A stretch of 64,000 nucleotides of DNA. Origin: Calycina herbarum (taxonomy: Eukaryota; Ascomycota; Leotiomycetes; Helotiales; Pezizellaceae). Shown here piece by piece: positions 45,476 to 54,899 of this stretch. The notes under the pieces were generated by a model. That model was not told the origin of the DNA, made no database searches, and saw only the letters and a program-made list of their open reading frames with translations. The stretch spans positions 1 through 64,000 of the forward strand of contig LLEY01000233.1 of the NCBI GenBank assembly GCA_001414485.1, written 5' to 3'. How positions within the stretch are numbered: the first letter of the stretch is position 1; each line of letters opens with the position of its first letter. The position numbers and the translations under genes were made by a program.

Positions 45476-45870
45476 CCTACTAGAGCTTCTATATAAAGAA
45501 AGATATAGAAGAAGAAAAGAAGTAGAACTAGAGAGAGAAAAAGAAGAAGAAACTAGAATATAAGAATAACTACTTTATTATAAATTAGTAGATTATATAT
45601 TATATTAATCTAATTAAGAAACTTATTAATTATTAATTAGATTAATTATTAATTAGATTAATTATTAATTAGATTAATAATTAATTAACTAACTAATTAT
45701 TTTATACTTATACTAAAAATATCTAAATCTACTTAAATAAACTACTTAGAGTATTTAAAAGTATATAATACTTAGATTTCTTAGATAAGTTAACAAAGCT
45801 AAGAGTAAGCTAAAAGTAATTAGTATTTTACGTAAGAGTAGTAAGCTTATTTATAATCGTAGCTTCTTAG
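45476..45870. repeat. AT-rich repeat flank with (ATTAATTAG)n
   Basis: Contains a Lys/Glu-rich purine stretch (about 45490-45555), a TAAGAATAACTACTTTATTA copy of the 26.8-kb flank, and TTAGATTAATTATTAA repeats to about 45700. RIPed composition stops sharply at about 45870. Confidence 0.5.
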
Positions 45871-46344
45871 AGCCACGAGGGGTCACGTGCGATGCGGCTT
45901 GGCGCGGACGTAAAGGATTGCTATATCTGCTTTGGACGCAATAGAGCAGCGAGTATTCTATTGAATCAACATCGATTACAGTTTCCGGAGTTATTGAACC
46001 ACCATCATTAATAAGTCAATGATTCACTTTAGTGGCGGGGTTGGTCGCCAGGTGATTCACAAACATCACGTGGAGCTGACAGACAGCTGACAGCCCAGCC
46101 CCAGGGCATCTTAGCGCCGTTCGCAAATCGGTTGCCCCTCTTCCTTTCTTTCCACAACACACCCGACCTCTTCAACCTCTTGACAAGCCAACTTTCGTCC
46201 TCGCTCGCGACCAATCTCCACTCTTCTACAACTACAACCACAACCCTCTCACGAGCATCTGCCCCCCGCGACAAGTTCTCGCACCACCTTCTTGACCCCA
46301 CCAAAATAACACCCAGCCCCAGGAACCCAGGAACACTCGAGTTT
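45871..46344 (+). promoter_or_regulatory. upstream region and 5' UTR of the eIF1 gene
   Basis: Composition becomes normal. CACGTG occurs at 45894-45899 and 46067-46072. The last ~200 bp are pyrimidine-rich (CTCTTC, CTCACGAGC), as usual in 5' UTRs of strongly expressed fungal genes. No TATA box is obvious. Confidence 0.45.
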
Positions 46345-47114
46345 ATGTCAATCGAAAACCTCAAGACCTTCGGTGAGTCTGCCATCTACCTCTCTACTGT
46401 CCCTGCGCCGCAGGCGCTGGAGCAGACCACGAAAGCATCGCATCGTCCGCAGCTGCTCCCCTTTCTGCCAGCCCGCATTGCAGAACTGCCACCCGCTTCG
46501 CTCCTCTCCCCCCCAAGTCTTATCGCAAGGGATCCTCATGCCATAGCTAACGTTCGTGTGATACAGACCCCTTCGCCGAAGCCGACGAAGATACTGGTGA
46601 GACGAAGCAGTCGCAGAATTATATACACATCCGTATTCAGCGTAAGTTTGCCCTTGGATCCTTTTCTTCTCCGCACCAACCCCGCGTCTGACGCAAATGG
46701 AGGATGGTTGAGATAAGCGGCGTGCTGACTGGGACTTCAACCAACAGAGCGCAATGGTCGTAAGACCTTGACGACTGTCCAAGGTCTCCCCAAGAAATTC
46801 GACCAGAAGAAGATCCTCAAGGTCATCAAGAAAAAGTTCGGTACGTTCCCTCGCCATCCCTCGTTTCCAGCCCAACATGGTCATTCCTTCCAAGCTAAGA
46901 TCTGTTTTAGCCTGCAATGGCACTATTGTCGTCGACAGCGAGATGGGAGAGGTGATCCAACTCCAGGGCGATCAGCGAAAGGATGTACAAGAATTCCTGA
47001 CCGATAAAAAGGAAGGACTTGAACTGGATGCCAAGACCATCAAGGTATGCCCTTCCGTCCTTGCTGAAGCTATCTTTATCTAATCAAATGCACTTTCAGG
47101 TCCACGGTTTCTAA
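46345..47114 (+). CDS. SUI1: translation initiation factor eIF1 (SUI1)
   Basis: eIF1 binds the 40S ribosomal subunit and enforces correct start-codon selection in the 43S/48S pre-initiation complex. Exons: 46345-46372, 46567-46641, 46748-46840, 46911-47044, 47100-47114, giving 114 aa, the normal length. All four introns are GT-AG (first donor GTGAGT) and every joint keeps frame. The protein starts MSIENLKTFDPFAEA and carries the SUI1 hallmarks YIHIRIQQRNGRKTLTTVQG, KKFDQKKILKVIKKKFACNG, TIVVDSEMGEVIQLQGDQR, and ends IKVHGF. The ATG is the first in frame and matches the family start. It is intact and unRIPed. It is transcribed toward the convergent Eos1-like gene. Confidence 0.97.
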
Positions 47115-47773
47115 GTCGTCGGACTTTGTCCCTCCAAGCCTTCATCATGAGGACCTCGGATAGAAGTCTCCGGCAGCAACCCCTTTTCACATTTCCAACT
47201 TCTTGCCCCGCCTCAAATTCTCGAATGGCTGGGTCGACCTGATGCTTTGCCGTACGGTTCGATATTGGGGCGTTCGATGATACCCGCATTCTTCACAGAA
47301 AGCAATGGATAGCCTGAACCCATAGGCTCGGAGGAATGATGACGGAATTTGCTATTTTGCAGTCACTCTTACATGTGTATTCGGAAGGATTCTTTCTCTC
47401 TTTGTGCTCCATACATATGACTTTATGGATTCCGACAATTCAAAAATACACTTCAAACCTTGCTGCGTCTTCCTGTTAATGTTTCAGGTAGGCCTTTCAG
47501 TCTGTTTTGACTAGTTGCGTGCGATTTCTGCAATGCTTGAAACCTCTCCAAATCAATGATTAATTCCCCGTGATAAAGCCTTGCAACAGACTCCTTTTAC
47601 GCGTTACTCAACATAATTAATTTACGCTGTAACCTGCCCTTCATGAATAATTTAACAAAGCACATTGGAAAATGAACGGAGACGACCGCTTCCTAAACGG
47701 CAAATCCATGCAGAGGGCAACATCATATACGCCAAATACGGGTTGAATCAAGTGTTATTCGTCTTGAGACGAT
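47115..47773. other. convergent intergenic region (3' ends of eIF1 and Eos1-like gene)
   Basis: Mixed-composition 3' UTR DNA between two genes that face each other. Open frames here (47080-47289 minus, 47665-47850 plus) have no recognisable content. Confidence 0.5.
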
Positions 47774-48933
47774 CTAGAGTTCCCTCCCTACCATTCCAAT
47801 CATACCAACACCTATCTTGGCATATTTCCAACATTGACGAGCAATCATGAAGAGAGGAACAGGCGGGTCGTTGGCGCGGGTGAGGTGCAGTTGTAAAAGG
47901 AGAGAGACCATGCTTATGAAACTTGCAATGCTGAAAACGGAGATGGAGAGAGAGGTTTCCTTCAAAATAGCCAAGCGGGGGTGGGTCAGGTGGTAGAGGA
48001 AAGTTAGTGTCTGGGTATGAGGTTAGTTGAGAAAGATGCAAGGACATGGAGATGTCGTTGAGACAACGCGATAAGAAGAGGGGGCTAACACTGGCTATAC
48101 TTATCCAGGCCGGTAATAGTAACCTAGGATCCTCCGAACCACCGGAGAGATAGAGGACCCATGAGGTTATGTAGGCATTTAGCGCATTTATTGTGAGGAG
48201 TCGAACGAGTGATGCTTGGGGCGTGTAGTTTAAGAGCCTAGTTGAATGAGATGAGCTGAATATCATAGACAGACCTGTTACAAGAAAGGGGGGAACGAAC
48301 CAACGAGACATGAGACAATCTGTAAAGTAGAAGGAGAGGTACGCCGACGCACAGCACTTTGCAACAATCAGTCAGCCCTTTTCCCACGCGATAAAATTTG
48401 ACACAAATCCAGCATTTCCCACGGCAATATACGAGAGGTCATGGCTACATACCCAGAGCACAGCCAAAAACACCTCGGTAACCCTAAATCGCCTCTCCAC
48501 ACTCCAGGCGCCATCTACAACCCCCGTTTCCTCATCCAGCAACAATTCTCCCATGAAAGTTAATGCACATCGCAAGCCCCACCAGGCCGCTGGCGCTGTA
48601 CTCAAGGCACGGCATAGCAGTAAAGGGAAATGCCAATGTTTCTCTACTCCTAGTAATACCGCAACTCGTGGGTGAAGGACGCTGTCTTTTCGCTCGGGGT
48701 CGGCAGGATGGAGGTTTGGCGGAGAGGTTGGAATCAAGGGTGTGTAGGTAGGTGGGTGGGCGGAGGCCGGAATAACTGGAGAGAAGTGCTGCTGTAGCTG
48801 TAGCTGCTGTTGTTGCTGTTGTTGCTGCTGTTGCTGCTGCTGGGCTTGAAGCTGGTGGAGGTGGTGGTGGTGGGATGGGGAGGCCGACGATGTTGTTGAT
48901 GCTGGAGAGCGCCGCTGAGAATGGGAAGCCAGT
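47774..48933 (-). CDS. EOS1: Eos1-like N-glycosylation protein (ER membrane), 5' exon not resolved
   Basis: Exons read with confidence: 48933(?)-48453, 48356-48301, 48237-48090, 48010-47774 (stop TAG). The three internal introns (96, 63 and 79 nt) keep frame and are GT-AG. Conserved blocks: LHPRVAVLLGVEKHWHFPLL, CRALSTAPAAWWGLRCALTF, ERRFRVTEVFLAVLW, CASAYLSFYFTDCLMSRW, LLNYTPQASLVRLLTINALN, AYITSWVLYLSGGSEDPRLL, TLTFLYHL, SISVFSIASFISMVSLLLQL. These hydrophobic blocks are membrane segments. This order recalls the fungal Eos1 family, implicated in N-glycosylation and oxidative stress tolerance in yeast. The N-terminus carries a Gln/His-rich run coded by a CAG/CAA tract (48788-48841). The frame has no ATG after a TAA near 48947. 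A CTAAC branch site and CCCGCAG acceptor just before 48933 suggest an upstream exon that I could not place. Confidence 0.8.
48788..48841 (-). repeat. CAG/CAA microsatellite coding poly-Gln in the Eos1-like gene
   Basis: On the minus strand about 17 CAG/CAA/CTA codons in frame with the conserved domain encode a near-pure Gln tract. CAA interruptions should stabilise it. Confidence 0.7.
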
Positions 48934-49473
48934 CTGCGGGCTTGTTAGGGCATGTGCTGCCGCATTGCAATTGGGGGTGTTGAGAGGGGGTGGAGAAGGG
49001 GGAAGTCTGGCACGCAGACGCAGAGGCAGACGAGACGCAGACGAGACGCAAACGAGACGCAATCGCAGATGCGGACGGCGTAGGTTGAGATGTGAGAGTT
49101 GTTGGCGTCGTCGTCGAGTCTTGAGAGAATTAGAGATAAGGGGAGGAGGCGAGGGGTTGTGTTGTGTACTCGAGTACGAGTCGAGTACGAGGGAGGGTAT
49201 TGTCGAGGGAGGGTATTGTCGAGGGAGGGTATTGTCGAGGGAGGTATTGCCGAGGAGGGTATTGTATAGACGGAGGTTCGAGTTTCCCCGGATTTCTGGG
49301 CTTGGCGGTCGCCTGTCACGTGCACCAAACGAAACTGCAACCCTGCTGGTCCCTGCACAAAAAGTTTGGTTTGGTTTGGTTGTAGAGAGCAGAGCACCAA
49401 GCTCAAATACGAAGCCCAAGGTACCGTACCTCACCTCACCTCACCTCAACCTCAGTCACTCCCGTCCCTGCCG
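48934..49473. promoter_or_regulatory. divergent promoter region between Eos1-like and mL45-like genes
   Basis: Contains low-complexity tracts: an ACGAGACGCA-type repeat (about 49013-49065), the G-rich minisatellite listed separately, a CACGTG at 49317-49322, a TTTGG repeat (about 49364-49382) and CCTCA repeats (about 49428-49450). The first exon of the Eos1-like gene probably lies here. Long open frames on both strands are by-products of the repeats. Confidence 0.5.
49188..49266 (+). repeat. G-rich 16-bp minisatellite, five units
   Basis: Three exact copies of CGAGGGAGGGTATTGT (49188-49203, 49204-49219, 49220-49235) are followed by two degenerate ones (to 49266). Each unit has two GGG runs, so a four-tract G-quadruplex could form from two adjacent units. 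Confidence 0.85.
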
Positions 49474-50495
49474 ATGGCACAACTCCAATCCCTCTACCGA
49501 CCCTTCTCTCTCTCTCGAGCTGCAAGATCCGTCGCCAGAACTGCTCCTGCTCTCGCCCTCCCTCCCGCGCCAGCCCAAAGATGTTTCTCTCGATTCGCAC
49601 CACTACGGGCTCAAGTCGGAAAACCAATGTCAATGCCACGCACCAAACCCAAAAGCGAAGCGAGCATACAGTCTCACAGGCACTCGACCAAACTGGAGAG
49701 TGAAGATGTTGGGTTGTTACCGGGTATTGAATCTCATGTTTCCACCTTCCCCCCCCCCCCCCCGGGTCGTGGTTGTTGATGTGCTAAACTCATCTGCCTC
49801 TAGCCACATACATCCCACCCCCCTTCCTTTCGAAACCCGATGACCTCCGATCGATACCTCGCTTTCTAAAGGCTCAAATCTTTCGCCGTCTGGTGTTGTC
49901 GGCCCGCGATTTTATCCTGATACTCTACGTCTATTACTCGGCACCTACAAAGAAGCCCGACCTAGGATTCTGGAAGTCTATCTTTGCAAAAAGACCCTTT
50001 GAAATCCGTCCCTCGAAGATGGTACGAGTAGCTAAAAGGCTACATGTAGAAATGTACAATAGTCTTGCTCAACGGGATGCCAATACCATAAAGGAGATTT
50101 GTGCAGTGGGGGGCGGGCTTTCGAGTTCTTTGCGGGCGAGGATAGCCTCAAGACCAAGAAATGAACAGATGACCTGGGAGTTGGTGAAATACAATAGGCC
50201 GCATACAAGGGTCGTGAGTCATCGTGCATTCCAAATTCCCGGGTTTGATGGGGGAGTGATGAGGCAGGCGGTGGTGAGGATAGCTTCGACACAGCGGTTG
50301 ACGAGGAAGGACAAGGATGGTCAGCTTCTAGAGGGAAGTGGTAACGATGTGAAAGTGGTGGAGTATTTGTGCATACAAAAAGTGTCGTTGAAATGGAAGG
50401 AGGGTCCTTGGAAGATTTGGGGAACGACCCAACCCACGTCGGAGAAGGCTGTCGAGGAGATGCAGAAGGATGGCATCATTCAGAGCTGGGTGTAA
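49474..50495 (+). CDS. mitochondrial large-subunit ribosomal protein mL45 / Mba1-like (Tim44-like domain)
   Basis: Two exons, 49474-49723 and 49804-50495, join across an 80-nt intron (donor GTATTG, acceptor CCTCTAG) to 313 aa. The N-terminus (MAQLQSLYRPFSLSRAARSV and following Arg/Ala-rich residues) looks like a mitochondrial presequence. The middle has ATYIPPPF, LYVYYSAPTKKPDLGFW and a Tim44-like region (VAKRLHVEMYNSLAQRD, LVKYNRPHTRVVSHRAFQI), then VVRIASTQRL and WKIWGTTQPTS, ending at TAA. Proteins of this type attach the mitoribosome to the inner membrane or sit at its exit tunnel, aiding insertion of mtDNA-encoded proteins. The intron contains a run of about 13 C. Neighbours: divergent to the Eos1-like gene and convergent with Asterix. 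Family call from sequence pattern; intact. Confidence 0.82.
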
Positions 50496-50870
50496 AGGGA
50501 GATGACGGGTTGGTGTCTGGCCCAGCAGGCGGTCAATTGTAAATTATGTGCATGTAACGGTGTAAACATGGTGAGATACCTACCTGAAACTAGAGAAAAT
50601 ACTTGTAACATTCTGAAAAAGCACGCAATGACAATGAATGCAACAAATTCATGAAAAGTGAGGTCTTTATCAATCTGAATATTCAAATGAGTAATCAAAT
50701 GCTAAAAACCAATTGGCAGAAGTAATTGTCCTTCCTGTCAACGCCCTTCCATTGTCATCTCATCGCTCCTTTGCCCTCAATAGCAAAAAAGATTTATTTG
50801 TACAGCGAGTCCGACCTTCTTTCCTATAATACAATCGCACCCCCTGAGTTGTGAATCGGATCCATGACAT
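50496..50870. other. convergent 3' region of mL45-like and Asterix genes
   Basis: About 375 bp of ordinary AT-leaning 3' UTR DNA between two gene ends. No gene seen. Confidence 0.5.
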
Positions 50871-51394
50871 CTATGCCACTGGAACAGCGGAAGGAGCTTC
50901 GGTCCCTGTGCCGGACTTTGCGCCAGGCGGGGGCATGAAAACAGGCAGGTATGTGACGATAAGAGACATGACTGGAACAGCAATAATTAGCATTCATCTC
51001 TTGACGGTATGACCACGGAAAAAAGAAACTTACGGGCCATCCCGACCGAGAAGTAAGCTGGCTGAGAAGACGTCTTCTTCGATTCCTGACTCTCCCCTAA
51101 CCAATTCTGGACCGCCAATACCACCGCAGCCCTAGATCACCGACTGTCAGCGCCTGTTCCCGATAGACGGTGCAATTGCGCCTTGCGAACTGACCATCCG
51201 ATGAACTTGTTGCGTGTGAACATTGCCGCCATTGGAAGGGTGCTTCCTAATGTGCTGCTGATGTCGCTCGGTGCCTCCTTTGCGACGGGTGCTTGGTACG
51301 GGATCACTATCAGGGTCAGGTATGGTATATCAACAGGATAAAGTGAAGGCATCCTACCGAGGTCTGGCCTCCGCATATCTTTCTTGTTAGACAT
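50871..51394 (-). CDS. Asterix (PAT complex subunit, UPF0139 family)
   Basis: Four exons (51394-51358, 51306-51195, 51131-51034, 50971-50871) separated by GT-AG introns of 51, 63 and 62 nt give 115 aa with frame kept at each joint. The start MSNKKDMRRPDLV matches the family's 'DPRRP' N-terminus. It continues with IPYQAPVAKEAPSD, STLGSTLPMAAMFTRNKFIG, WAAVVLAVQNWLGE, SSQPAYFSVGMALMSLIVTY and a Pro-rich tail. Hydrophobic segments are at about residues 40-65 and 80-100. Asterix pairs with CCDC47 in metazoa, and acts with the ER translocon as a chaperone for membrane proteins. Related proteins are known in fungi. The gene is intact and unRIPed. Confidence 0.88.
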
Positions 51395-51479
51395 GATGGT
51401 ACTGTATGGGTGAAGAGATCGTGATTTTTGATAGGTACAGGTCGTGGTGAGTGATGCTGTAAACCCCACGGCCGCTTGT

Positions 51480-51724
51480 GAGAAACATCGGATCCACTGA
51501 TTACAGCCTTACTTCTCAGCCTGGCTCGGTATTGAATATCTGATATATTAGTTAAATTAACCTTTCTTAATCTAGTCTATATTATAATAGTTTAAGGAAT
51601 ATATACTAATCTTCTAATTCTAATTAGACTTAAATACTAATACTATTAATAAAATATTAGAAAGATATCTAACGATTATTATATTAAGTAGAATTATAAT
51701 AATAATATATTAGATATTTATAAT
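51480..51724. other. boundary of the gene island with RIPed DNA
   Basis: Normal composition ends at about 51540. From there to the next transposon the DNA is TA-rich with no identifiable feature. Confidence 0.45.
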
Positions 51725-51929
51725 AACGTGTTTTATAAGCGAGTCGCCTATCTAAGCGAGTCGCCTACTTTTTCAATCTAGTATTATTATAATATAAAAT
51801 ACTTAATACTATATAAAGTTATTAAACTATAAAAGCTATCTAGTATTATTTAAAACTTTCGCTATCTTCTATATTAAATATTTCTATCTAATAAGTATAA
51901 GAATTATACCTAGTTTTACTATAACAGCT

Positions 51930-53940
51930 ATAGTACCTATCTACGCGAACTCTCTTCCTAGACTCTTTATCTTATTTCTAGTCGCTAGTTTCCTTAGAAG
52001 TAATTAAATCAGCTACCTCGTCTACTATTAATATCTCTTAACTTTTAATATACTTTCTCTTATAACTTTTATACTTAGTTATAGTCTTAGTTATCTTACG
52101 AAGACTAGTGATTTTCTTACGTATTAATATTATATTATATATTACTCTAGTAGAGCCTTTTTTAAGTTAATTAAGAGACTAAATAATAGAACTAGATAAT
52201 AAGTCTTAATATCTTTAAATCCGATCTCGAATAAGCTTTAATTAAGCTATTATTTTATATATATTATTTAGTATTTTAAATATCTATAGAGTATCTTCTA
52301 ATATCGTTAGTATTAGTATATAAAGCTTTAAATTAAGCTTTAATAACATAGCTTCTAGGTTATATAGAACTAGCCTAGCGTCTTTAAAACTCGCGTAGAT
52401 ATTATCTTTTATAAATACTTTATAAAAAGCTGTTTTAAATACTAGAAGAAAGGTTTCTTTAGTAATATAATTAATATAATTATATACTAAGCCTAATATC
52501 TTAGCTTTATATACTTACTTTAAAAGCGAGAAGTAGATTATATTAAGTAGCTATAGTAGATATAATAAGTATAGAGGTATATAGAGAGTAATAATATTTA
52601 AGTCTTTATAAAGTTACTAGAATTCGAGCGAGTTATAGCTTTTATAACTATTAATAATTAATAAACGATATCTTTCTATATTTTATATCTTTATATATTT
52701 ATTAAAATACTTTAACTAACGTGTATATATAGCGAATAATATAGACAAGCGAATAATATATATAAATTTCTACTAAAAACCGTAATTTTAACTACTTAAT
52801 ATCTCTACTAATTATTTATAAAAAATACTAAAATTAATAATATAGTCTGATTACTATATAAGTATATCTAATTCTGAGTTTCAGACGCTAGCTAATTTAA
52901 ATTAGCTATTCGCTTAAAAACACCTCTGTAATCTTATTCTTTTTCTTCTTATTTTAATAACTTTGTAATTTAGATTAACTTTAACACCGAACTTTATAAA
53001 TTATATCTTTATATAGTAATAAAACTATATTATTAATTTTAGTATTTTTTATTAAGAATTAGTAAAGATATTAAGTTGTTAAAATCGCGGTTTTTAGTAG
53101 GAATTTATATATATTATTCGCTTGTCTATATTATTCGCTATATATATACGTTATATAACTCTAAGCTTATTATTTATCTAGCTATTATCGCTAATCTTAA
53201 TTATCTAATCGTATAGTATATATATATCTTAGTACTAGAAAGAAATAAGTACTTTACTTATAAATATAATAAATAGTAGAATTATCTATTCTATTATATT
53301 AACTCTTTAAATAACTATAACCTACTCGCGATTACCTAGCTAAACTTACTTTCGCTTTCTATACGTTTCTAAGCTTATAATAACTAGTTAGAACGAAATA
53401 ACTTCTATTATAAAGCTACTTTTATTAAAGTTATAAATATTCTTATTTTAAATACTATATTTCTCTTTTATAAACTATATAAGTATAAACTATTAGCTAA
53501 TAACTCGCGGATCCTTAGTTAAAGCTTACTAATAATCGTAAGAACAACTCTATCGAGTTTTAAGCTTAGATATACGCTGAATAAAGTTATCTAACTAGTT
53601 CTTATCTATAAGCTTTCTATCGCGCTCTCTTAGTAGATTATTAGCTATATCTCGTACTATATCTCTTATAGATAAAAACCCTCGCGAATCTAACTCTAAT
53701 ATATATCTAACTATTACTTTCTTCTCTAGCTTCGTAAGCTTTTTCGAATTAGGCTAGTAATTACGTTATAAGAGCTTTCTAAGACGTCGGTTAGAGAGAG
53801 TCTTTTAAGAAACCTAGTAAATCTTTATAACGCTTCGTTTAGTTAATAATACGTTGTTTTCAAGTTCTTAGATTATTAAAATAATATTAGCTTCTTAAGA
53901 AGGTAATTAAACGTTGTAATATTAAGCTATTATAATTTAA
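51930..53940 (-). pseudogene. transposase relic of Pogo-like transposon B
   Basis: Minus-strand reading from about 53680 gives VRDIANNLLRERD, LDNFIQRISKLKTR, IKEKYSI, NIYNFNKSSF (expected 'YNFDExGF', catalytic Asp changed to Asn), LGNRE and FIIFISKVLI. This is the order of HTH-CENPB and DDE_1 domains in fungal Pogo-like transposases. Stops are numerous, and the MITE interrupts the later part. Confidence 0.7.
52719..53151. mobile_element. 433-bp palindromic MITE inside transposon B
   Basis: The left ~135 bp (starting ACGTGTATATATAGCGAATA) is the inverse of the right ~135 bp (ending at 53151), with differences mainly by transitions. A TA duplication flanks it (52717-52718, 53152-53153). The TIR repeats AGCGAATAATA twice. 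The unique centre is about 160 bp with no coding content. Half-element A lacks this insertion. Confidence 0.85.
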
Positions 53941-54013
53941 AAGTAGTAGATAGTATACGACTAGAAAAATAAGCGACTTACTTAGATAGATAACTCGCTT
54001 ATAAAACACGTTA

Positions 54014-54371
54014 TCTATTAATATATTAGATTATAGGATTTCTTAGTCTCTTTTCTAAACTTAATCTTATTCTAAATAATATTAAAACTCTTTATACTCT
54101 ACTAATACTATAATATATTAAATTACTTTTAAAATATCTTTATTTAGCTTTTATCTATTTTTATCTTATTAATATATTTTAGAAAAATAAGAAATATTAT
54201 AAAACAGATCTTATACTAATATAATAAACGTTAAATTTATATTATTACTAAATTATTAAAAACTAGTATCTAAGCTAAAAACTACTAGATTATACTTATT
54301 TAAGAAATCGTTGTTTTATTATAACTAGTATATTATTAAAGATTAATATATATATATAGAAATATATTATA
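54014..54371. other. RIPed spacer between transposons B and C
   Basis: About 360 bp of extremely AT-rich DNA without repeats or coding relics that I can identify. Confidence 0.4.
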
Positions 54372-54899
54372 TAACGTAGTCTATAAGCGAGTTAGATTTA
54401 TAAGCAAAATAGATTTTTTTTCTTAGTATTTTATAAATTATTAAATATCTTACGATATAATTAATAAAATTAATTATAGTATTTAGAATTAGAATTCTTA
54501 TATATTTCTTCTTCTTTTTAATAAGTTCGTATATTATAGCTATGTTTCCTATATAGTCTACAGCGCTAGCGAGGTACTAGACTCGGGTTCGTATAATTAC
54601 TATTTTCTACTAAAACTACTTATTCTTACGAATTAGTATTACTTATTTATTTATTTATTTATTTATTTCTATTTAACGTTAGGCGGAGTCTAGATCGCGT
54701 AGTCTAGGTCTTAAAAGGTTCTAAAAGAGAGCAAATAACGCTAGAGGGGTGCCCTAGGCTATAGGGGGTGTAAACGAGTAAGCTAATTTATAAGAGATAG
54801 TTTAAAGAGAAGCTCTACTTTCAGAACAGCTCTTATTCTTAATTAGTTTAAAGAATCAGAGAATAATAAAGGAGATATATAGAAGTATAGAAAAAGAAA

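Larger units (their letters stand above)
51726..54011 (-). mobile_element. Pogo-like (DDE_1) transposon B, complete ends, with a MITE inside
   Basis: Inverted ends read ACGTGTTTTATAAGCGAGT on both strands (from 51726 and from 54011 inward). They extend ~55 bp and include repeated TAAGCGAGT/C motifs. A TA duplication flanks them (51724-51725, 54012-54013). The minus strand encodes a degraded transposase. A 433-bp MITE (52719-53151) lies within. The same family is represented by half-element A at 26828 and is related to C at 54374. Confidence 0.85.

Noticed and set aside
46132..46716. 194-codon plus and 191-codon minus (46348-46923) open frames
   Set aside because: They cover the 5' UTR, first intron and exons of eIF1 in other frames. 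The spliced eIF1 is certain.
48532..49434. 300-codon minus-strand open frame overlapping the Eos1-like gene
   Set aside because: It is Pro/Ala/Ser low complexity read from repeats in the wrong frame. The conserved Eos1 blocks are in another frame.
48875..49843. 322-codon plus-strand open frame
   Set aside because: It runs through the divergent promoter repeats and ends across the first exon and intron of the mL45-like gene in the wrong frame.
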